Assembly: GCF_003935375.1 (NCBI RefSeq)
Contig: NZ_RHQM01000003.1
Span: 124,001 to 188,000 of the forward strand
DNA from: Stutzerimonas xanthomarina
GTDB taxonomy: Bacteria; Pseudomonadota; Gammaproteobacteria; Pseudomonadales; Pseudomonadaceae
Length of the DNA stretch: 64,000 nt
Direction of reading: 5' to 3'
Shown one piece after another: positions 58,608-64,000 of this stretch. The notes under the pieces are model-generated. The model saw only the letters and a list, made by a program, of their open reading frames with translations, did no database searches and was not told where the DNA came from. How positions within the stretch are numbered: position 1 is the first letter of the stretch; every line of letters begins with the position of its first letter. The translations under genes were made by a program, and so were the position numbers.

Positions 58608-59597
58608 ATGCAAGTGAAACACCTGCTGCTGATCGCCATTCTCGCCCTCACCGCCGCCTGTTCATCCAACGAAACCGTCGACGAGAATCTGGGTGAAGTC
58701 GAGCTGTACCAGCAAGCACAGGCCGACCTGGACAACAAGAGCTATACCAGCGCCATCAGCAAACTCAAGGCCCTGGAGTCGCGCTATCCGTTCGGCCGCT
58801 TCGCCGAGCAGGCGCAACTCGAACTGATCTACGCCTATTACCGCAACGTCGAGCCGGAAGCCGCGCGCTCGGCGGCGGAGCGTTTCATCCGCCTGCATCC
58901 GCAGCATCCGAACGTCGATTACGCTTACTACCTCAAGGGCCTGGCCTCCTTCGATCAGGACCGCGGCCTGCTGGCCCGCTTCCTGCCGCTGGACATGACC
59001 AAGCGCGACCCAGGTGCCGCCCGCGACTCGTTCAACGAATTCGCCCAGCTCACCAGCCGCTACCCCAACAGCCGCTACTCGCCTGACGCCAAGGCGCGCA
59101 TGGTCTACCTGCGCAACCTGCTGGCGGCCAACGAGATACACGTCGCCCACTACTACCTCAAGCGCCAGGCCTACGTCGCAGCGGCCAACCGCGGCCGTTA
59201 CGTTGTGGAGAACTTCCAGGGCACGCCGGCCGTGGCCGACGGGCTTGCCGTGATGACCGAGGCCTACCAGCGCCTGGGCCTCGACGATCTCGCCGAAACC
59301 AGCCTGCAGACTCTGCAGCTCAACTACCCGGATCACGCAACGCTCGAAGACGGCAAATTCACCCCTGTCGAGACGGAAGACGACAACCGCAGCTGGCTGA
59401 GCAAGGCCACCCTCGGCCTTATCGAAGGCGAGGCTCCCCGCCCGGACACGTCGCGGGCCAATCGCGATGTGCTCCGTCAGTATGAAACCGCCGCTCAGGA
59501 TCTTCCCGAAGAGCTTCGCCCGGTACTCAAGGAAGCAGAGCAGCAAGGCGAAAAGCGCTCCTGGTGGAGCCGCCTGACCTTCGGCCTGTTCGACTGA
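58608..59597 (+). CDS. bamD: Outer-membrane assembly lipoprotein BamD
   Basis: 329 residues from the ATG at 58608. The signal peptide ends in LTAAC, the lipobox. Five TPR-like repeats follow (NVELYQQAQ-like opening, then [19 protein letters not shown]). It is essential in the BAM complex with BamA. It is longer than the roughly 245 residues of E. coli BamD: about 75 extra residues form a C-terminal tail ([13 protein letters not shown] to the end). Confidence 0.95.
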   Translation: MQVKHLLLIAILALTAACSSNETVDENLGEVELYQQAQADLDNKSYTSAISKLKALESRYPFGRFAEQAQLELIYAYYRNVEPEAARSAAERFIRLHPQHPNVDYAYYLKGLASFDQDRGLLARFLPLDMTKRDPGAARDSFNEFAQLTSRYPNSRYSPDAKARMVYLRNLLAANEIHVAHYYLKRQAYVAAANRGRYVVENFQGTPAVADGLAVMTEAYQRLGLDDLAETSLQTLQLNYPDHATLEDGKFTPVETEDDNRSWLSKATLGLIEGEAPRPDTSRANRDVLRQYETAAQDLPEELRPVLKEAEQQGEKRSWWSRLTFGLFD

Positions 59598-59713
59598 CAG
59601 CTGACCGACTTCCGCAGCGCCGTCCTTGCATTCGGCGCGCGCGGCGAAACGGGCCGGCAGTGGCCGGGCTCAATTGATCGCAGGCCACCACGCTTAATCA
59701 GGAAGGAATCGAT

Positions 59714-59947
59714 ATGGGTCTGTTTCGCCTGCTGTTCTGGATTGCACTGATTGGCGCCGCGTTCTGGCTGTGGCGCCGTTTCGCGCAAAAGAAAACCGCC
59801 CCCAAGCCTCGCCAGACCACCCTGCCAATGGTGCGTTGCGCTCAGTGTGGCGTGCACGTCCCGCAGGACCAGGCGCTGCAGTCGCAGGATCGCTGGTACT
59901 GCAGCCGCGCTCACCTGGAGCAGGACAGCACTCCTGGTGGGCACTGA
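59714..59947 (+). CDS. PP0621-like small membrane protein with zinc ribbon
   Basis: 77 residues. One N-terminal transmembrane helix (LFRLLFWIALIGAAFWLW) and a basic stretch, then a two-CxxC-like knuckle (VRCAQCGV and RWYCSRAH) that could bind zinc. It resembles the PP0621 family. Its end overlaps the pilS start by 11 bases, so the two are probably co-translated. Confidence 0.85.
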   Translation: MGLFRLLFWIALIGAAFWLWRRFAQKKTAPKPRQTTLPMVRCAQCGVHVPQDQALQSQDRWYCSRAHLEQDSTPGGH

Positions 59948-61529
59948 AAACCTCACCTTCTTTGGCGATCAGGGACGGCGGATTCTCCGCCTGTACCACC
60001 TCTATCGGCTGACCATCGGCCTGGCGCTGGTTCTGCTGATCAGCGCCGACCTGCACAACGACCTACTGGAGATGAGCAACCCGCAGCTCTTTCAGTACGG
60101 CGCCTGGATCTACCTGATCCTCAACATCATCGTCGCCGTGCTGGTGCAGAACCCGGAGCGCGATCTGCCCGTGCTCGGGCTGGCGCTGATGGACGTCATC
60201 CTCCTGTCCGGGCTGTTCTACTTCGGCGGTGGCACCCCGAGCGGTATCGGCAACCTGCTGATAGTCGCCGTTGCCATCGCCAACATACTGCTGCGTGGCA
60301 GGGTCGGTTTCTTCATCGCCGCGGTTGCTGCGACGGGCCTAATCTACCTGACCTTCTACCTCAGCATTCAACGCCCCGAAGCCAGCAGCCAGTACGTTCA
60401 GGCCAGCGCACTCGGCACGCTCTGCTTTGCTGCCGCCTTCCTGGTTCAGGGGCTGGCTCGCCGCCTGCAGGTCAGCGAGACGCTGGCGCGCCAGCGTGCG
60501 GAAGAGGTGGCGAACCTGGAGGCGCTCAACGCGCTGATCCTCCAGCGCATGCGTACCGGCATCATGGTGCTGGACCCGCAGGAGCGCGTTCTGCTCGCCA
60601 ATCAGGGGGCTCTGCAACTGCTCGGCCAGGACTCACTGGCAGGCGAACGCCTCGCACCGCGCTGCCCGGAACTGCTCAAGGCACTGCAACAGTGGCGAGG
60701 CAATCCGACCCTGCGCCCGCCAAACCTCAGGGCAACGCCTGGCGGCCCAACGCTGCAGCCGAGCTTCGCCGCACTACAGCACGGGAACAAGCTCGACACA
60801 CTGGTGTTTCTCGAAGACATCTCGCAGATCGCACAGAAGGCACAACAGCTCAAGCTCGCCTCGCTCGGCCGCCTCACAGCCAGCATCGCCCATGAAATCC
60901 GCAATCCACTGGGCGCCATCAGCCACGCCGCGCAGCTACTGCAGGAATCCGAAGAACTGGACGGACCTGACCGCCGTCTGGCACAGATCATTCAGGATCA
61001 TTCACGGCGGATGAACCTGGTGATAGAGAACGTCCTCCAGCTTTCCCGGCGGCGCCAGGCCGAACCCCAGCTGCTGGACCTGAAGTACTGGCTGCATCGT
61101 TTCGCCAGCGAGTTCCGCCAGGGGCTCGGCCCGCAGCAGACCCTGCATCTGGATACCGTGGGCAGCTCGCTGCAGACCCGCATGGACCCCAATCAGCTGA
61201 CCCAGGTGCTGACCAACCTGGTCCAGAACGGGCTGCGCTACAGCGGCCAGCAGAATCCGCGGGCGCAGGTCTGGCTCCGCCTGTTCCGTGACGAAGCCAG
61301 CGACCTGCCTATCGTCGAAGTGCTCGATGACGGCCCTGGTATCGCGGCCGAGCAACTTCAGAACATCTTCGAACCGTTCTTCACCACCGAAAGCAAAGGC
61401 ACCGGGCTGGGGCTATATATCTCCCGCGAGCTATGCGAAAGCAACCAGGCACGCCTGGACTACCGCGAGCGCCCCGAGGGCGGCAGCTGCTTCCGCATCG
61501 TCTTCGCCCACCCGCGCAAGCTGAGCTGA
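59937..61529 (+). CDS. pilS: Type IV pilus sensor kinase PilS
   Basis: 530 residues from the GTG at 59937, the same length as I recall for P. aeruginosa PilS; AGGA lies upstream. Six N-terminal membrane helices (about 25-185), a PAS-like linker (ILQRMRTGIMVLDPQERVLLAN), the HisKA box IAHEIRNPLGAISH (phospho-His) and the HATPase motifs DDGPGI and GTGLGLYIS. It senses pilin in the membrane and phosphorylates PilR. It overlaps the PP0621-like gene. Confidence 0.95.
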   Translation: MGTENLTFFGDQGRRILRLYHLYRLTIGLALVLLISADLHNDLLEMSNPQLFQYGAWIYLILNIIVAVLVQNPERDLPVLGLALMDVILLSGLFYFGGGTPSGIGNLLIVAVAIANILLRGRVGFFIAAVAATGLIYLTFYLSIQRPEASSQYVQASALGTLCFAAAFLVQGLARRLQVSETLARQRAEEVANLEALNALILQRMRTGIMVLDPQERVLLANQGALQLLGQDSLAGERLAPRCPELLKALQQWRGNPTLRPPNLRATPGGPTLQPSFAALQHGNKLDTLVFLEDISQIAQKAQQLKLASLGRLTASIAHEIRNPLGAISHAAQLLQESEELDGPDRRLAQIIQDHSRRMNLVIENVLQLSRRRQAEPQLLDLKYWLHRFASEFRQGLGPQQTLHLDTVGSSLQTRMDPNQLTQVLTNLVQNGLRYSGQQNPRAQVWLRLFRDEASDLPIVEVLDDGPGIAAEQLQNIFEPFFTTESKGTGLGLYISRELCESNQARLDYRERPEGGSCFRIVFAHPRKLS

Positions 61530-61653
61530 GCCTCGCTGCCGGCAACACATCACACATCGACCAAAGCGACAGCCACGACACAGCCGGCGGAGTTAACATG
61601 CTCCTCAGCCGCAATCCCCGGCGACAATCGCTTCACGAATCAAGAGCAGGACC

Positions 61654-62991
61654 ATGACCGCGCGCCAAAAAGCACTGATCATCGATGACGAGCCGGATAT
61701 CCGCGAACTGCTGGAAATCACTCTTGGCCGCATGAAACTCGATACCCGCAGCGCTCGCAATCTCAAGGAAGCGCGCGAATGCCTGGCCCGCGAGCATTAC
61801 GACCTGTGCCTTACCGATATGCGTCTGCCCGATGGCAGCGGCCTGGAGCTGGTGCAATACATTCAGCAACAGCACCCGCAACTGCCCGTGGCGATGATCA
61901 CTGCATACGGCAGCCTAGATACCGCCATTGGCGCGCTCAAGGCTGGGGCATTCGACTTTCTCACCAAACCGGTGGACCTCAACCGCTTGCGCGAGCTGGT
62001 CGGCACGGCCCTGCGCCTGAGGGCGCCCACAGCGGAAATGCCGGTGGACAGCCGCCTGCTCGGCAGCTCGCCACCCATGAAGACCCTTCGCAAGCAGATC
62101 GGCAAACTCGCCCGCAGCCAGGCGCCGGTTTATATCAGCGGCGAGTCCGGCAGCGGCAAGGAGCTGGTGGCCCGACTGATTCACGAGCAGGGTCCTCGCA
62201 GTGAAAAGCCCTTTGTGCCGGTCAACTGCGGCGCGATCCCGTCGGAACTGATGGAAAGCGAGTTCTTCGGCCACAAGAAAGGCAGCTTCAGTGGCGCCAT
62301 CGAGGACAAGCCCGGGCTATTCCAGGCCGCCAATGGCGGCACGCTGTTCCTCGACGAGGTAGCCGACCTGCCGCTGCCGATGCAGGTCAAGCTGCTGCGC
62401 GCGATCCAGGAAAAGGCTGTACGCGCGGTCGGCGGCGCTCAGGAAGTAATGGTCGATGTGCGCATCCTCTGCGCCACCCACAAGGACCTCGCCAGCGAAG
62501 TGGCCGCAGGCCGTTTCCGCCAGGATCTGTATTACCGCTTGAATGTCATCGAACTGCGCGTGCCGCCACTGCGCGAGCGTCGCGAAGACATTGGCCTGCT
62601 CGCCGAAGCCATGCTTCGGCGTCTTGCAGCGGAGTGCGGTGACAGCAGCGCTCGCCTGCACCCGGATGCTCTGGCCAAGCTGGAAAACTATCGCTTCCCA
62701 GGGAACGTTCGTGAGCTGGAGAACATGCTCGAGCGGGCCTACACACTCTGCGAGGGCGATGAGATCAAGGCGGGCGATCTACGCTTGGCAGACAGCCCAG
62801 GCGTATCGGAGAACGGTGAAGCCAGTCTGGCGCAGATCGACAATCTGGAAGATCACCTGGAAGAGATCGAGCGCAAGCTGATCATGCAGGCGCTGGAGGA
62901 AACCCGCTGGAATCGCACCGCGGCGGCCCAACGCCTAGGTTTGACCTTCCGCTCGATGCGTTACCGGCTGAAAAAACTCGGTCTAGACTGA
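61654..62991 (+). CDS. pilR: Sigma-54-dependent response regulator PilR
   Basis: 445 residues. A receiver domain (phospho-Asp in LTDMRLPD), the AAA+ sigma-54 domain with Walker A GESGSGKE and LFLDEVADLP, and a Fis-type helix-turn-helix (NRTAAAQRLGLTFRSMRYRL). The sigma-54 contact loop reads GSFSGA instead of the usual GAFTGA/GSFTGA, with Ser213 in place of the Thr. It activates pilA, which is not in this window. Confidence 0.95.
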   Translation: MTARQKALIIDDEPDIRELLEITLGRMKLDTRSARNLKEARECLAREHYDLCLTDMRLPDGSGLELVQYIQQQHPQLPVAMITAYGSLDTAIGALKAGAFDFLTKPVDLNRLRELVGTALRLRAPTAEMPVDSRLLGSSPPMKTLRKQIGKLARSQAPVYISGESGSGKELVARLIHEQGPRSEKPFVPVNCGAIPSELMESEFFGHKKGSFSGAIEDKPGLFQAANGGTLFLDEVADLPLPMQVKLLRAIQEKAVRAVGGAQEVMVDVRILCATHKDLASEVAAGRFRQDLYYRLNVIELRVPPLRERREDIGLLAEAMLRRLAAECGDSSARLHPDALAKLENYRFPGNVRELENMLERAYTLCEGDEIKAGDLRLADSPGVSENGEASLAQIDNLEDHLEEIERKLIMQALEETRWNRTAAAQRLGLTFRSMRYRLKKLGLD

Positions 62992-63069
62992 GTGCAAGCG
63001 TGGTTAGCGTCGAGCCAGTCAGACACGACGCCAACCTGAGGCTTCCTAAACCCCGCTGGGGGGCTCGCC

Positions 63070-64000
63070 TTACCCCTGCGTCAGCAGGTTGCGCAGATCG
63101 ATGATCGCCGCATTGGCACGGGAGATGTAGTTGGCCATCACCAGCGAGTGATTGGCCAGCACACCGTAGCCGCTGCCATTGAGCACCATCGGACTCCACA
63201 GCGGCTCCTGAGCGGCCTCAAGCTCGCGGATGATCTGCCGCACGCTGATGGTGGCGTTCTTTTTCGCCAGCACGTCGGCGAAATCAACCTCGATCGCGCG
63301 CAGCAGATGTGACAAGGCCCACGCCTGACCGCGCGCCTCGAAGAAGACGTTGTCGATCTGCAACCACGGCGTTTCGACGACCTCCTCCTTGACCTGCGGC
63401 ACGACGCCCACACGCTCCTGTTCGGGCGCAACATCGGCATCCAGCCGCACCCGGCCAACGCTGGCAGAGAGGCGCTGGGACAGCGAGCCGAGCCGCGTGG
63501 CGGCATCGCCCAGCCAGTTGTTAAGGTTGTCAGCACGCGTGTAGAACAGCGCCTTGGGCTGCGGATCGCTGAGCCGAGCCAGGTAGCGATCCAGGCCGCG
63601 GATAGCGTTGCGGTACTCGGACTCGGAGGCCGGCAATGCCCAGCTGCGATTGTCGAAGTTGAACAGCGGCTCGGCCTTGGCCAGATCGGTGTCCTCGGTC
63701 GACTGCGACTGCGAGCGGGCGAAGTCCTTGCGCAGCGCACGAGCGAGGTCTCGCACCTGCACAAGCACGCCATATTCCCAGCTCGGCATGTTGTCGAGCC
63801 ACAGCCCGGGCGGCGCGATGTCGTTGCTCAAGTAACCACCGGGCTTGTCGAGCAAGGTACTGGCAACGCGCTTGAGCGTTTCCACCGTTGTATAGCCGCT
63901 GACCAACTGCCGCTGCGAGGCCTCTGCCGCCTGGCGCGCACTCTGCTGTACGGGAAACAGATCGGGTTCGCGGCTCCAGTACCAGCCGAGCACCAAGGTA
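63070..64000 (-). CDS. DUF2333 protein (5' end outside window)
   Basis: About 310 residues are visible and the frame is open at the right edge, where it reads through the end of a membrane helix (LGWYWSREPDLF), so the start lies outside. The rest is soluble and helical, with conserved blocks (GGYLSNDIAPPGLWLDNMPSWEYG, ENSY-like segments and the terminal NYISRANAAIIDLRNLL). It is a DUF2333 family member of unknown function, convergent with pilR. Confidence 0.85.
   Translation of the reverse strand, partial: TLVLGWYWSREPDLFPVQQSARQAAEASQRQLVSGYTTVETLKRVASTLLDKPGGYLSNDIAPPGLWLDNMPSWEYGVLVQVRDLARALRKDFARSQSQSTEDTDLAKAEPLFNFDNRSWALPASESEYRNAIRGLDRYLARLSDPQPKALFYTRADNLNNWLGDAATRLGSLSQRLSASVGRVRLDADVAPEQERVGVVPQVKEEVVETPWLQIDNVFFEARGQAWALSHLLRAIEVDFADVLAKKNATISVRQIIRELEAAQEPLWSPMVLNGSGYGVLANHSLVMANYISRANAAIIDLRNLLTQG

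Overview
The window reads as a chromosomal segment of a Pseudomonas-lineage gammaproteobacterium, most likely the Pseudomonas stutzeri group (Stutzerimonas). The DNA is GC-rich. Protein motifs and gene order match the Pseudomonas core genome: bamD / rluD-pgeF-clpB, pilS-pilR, ampD-ampE, trpS-zapE, a Zur-type dksA2-COG0523-DUF1826 group and the copZ/copA/cueR copper group. This assignment comes from recognised motifs and synteny, not from a database search. About 61 protein genes and three tRNAs fill nearly all of it. I see no rRNA, insertion sequence, integrase, prophage or CRISPR array, and no clear pseudogene.

Layout. 1-10.3 kb: a truncated phytase-like esterase, a CNNM/DUF21-CBS membrane protein, an AhpD-like protein divergent from an AraC regulator, an ArsR regulator with an old yellow enzyme, a GlxA-type regulator, an MFS transporter, a GIY-YIG protein and a VOC protein. 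10.5-16.3 kb: rutR with a small lipoprotein, divergent from rutABCDEF (uracil ring opening and nitrogen release), with a RutR operator and a candidate sigma-54 element between them. 16.4-18.7 kb: a zinc-starvation operon behind a Zur-like palindrome. 18.7-21.5 kb: Cys-rich copper-storage-like protein, YigZ, adenine deaminase. 21.5-26.7 kb: Bcr/CflA efflux pump divergent from a TetR regulator across a TtgR-like operator, then copZ/copA/cueR with two matched CueR-type operators. 26.9-40.5 kb: two chemoreceptors, a ferritin-like bacterioferritin, a three-gene RND efflux operon, RIO kinase, Ada and TatD. 40.8-49.1 kb: ampE, ampD, endonuclease V, a GlxA-type regulator, zapE, trpS, a hydrolase, a YhcB-family gene and nadC. 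49.5-53.4 kb: DUF1631 protein, a 57-residue DUF3094-like protein and a type II NADH dehydrogenase. 53.5-64 kb: tRNA-Asn/Pro/Lys, clpB with a heat-shock promoter, pgeF, rluD, bamD, a PP0621-like protein, pilS, pilR and a truncated DUF2333 gene.

How the parts work together. Several blocks pair a sensor, its DNA site and the effector next to each other: RutR with rut, CueR with copA/copZ, a TetR protein with a Bcr/CflA pump, a presumed distant Zur with dksA2, and PilS with PilR. I found no wholly new multi-gene system. The best leads are a possible Fe(II)-dioxygenase-type His-x-Asp...His motif in the zinc-starvation protein DUF1826, the TtgR-like operator attached to a non-RND pump, the rut operon without its permease but with a lipoprotein coupled to rutR, and the recurring perfect GC hairpins without U-tracts at gene ends.
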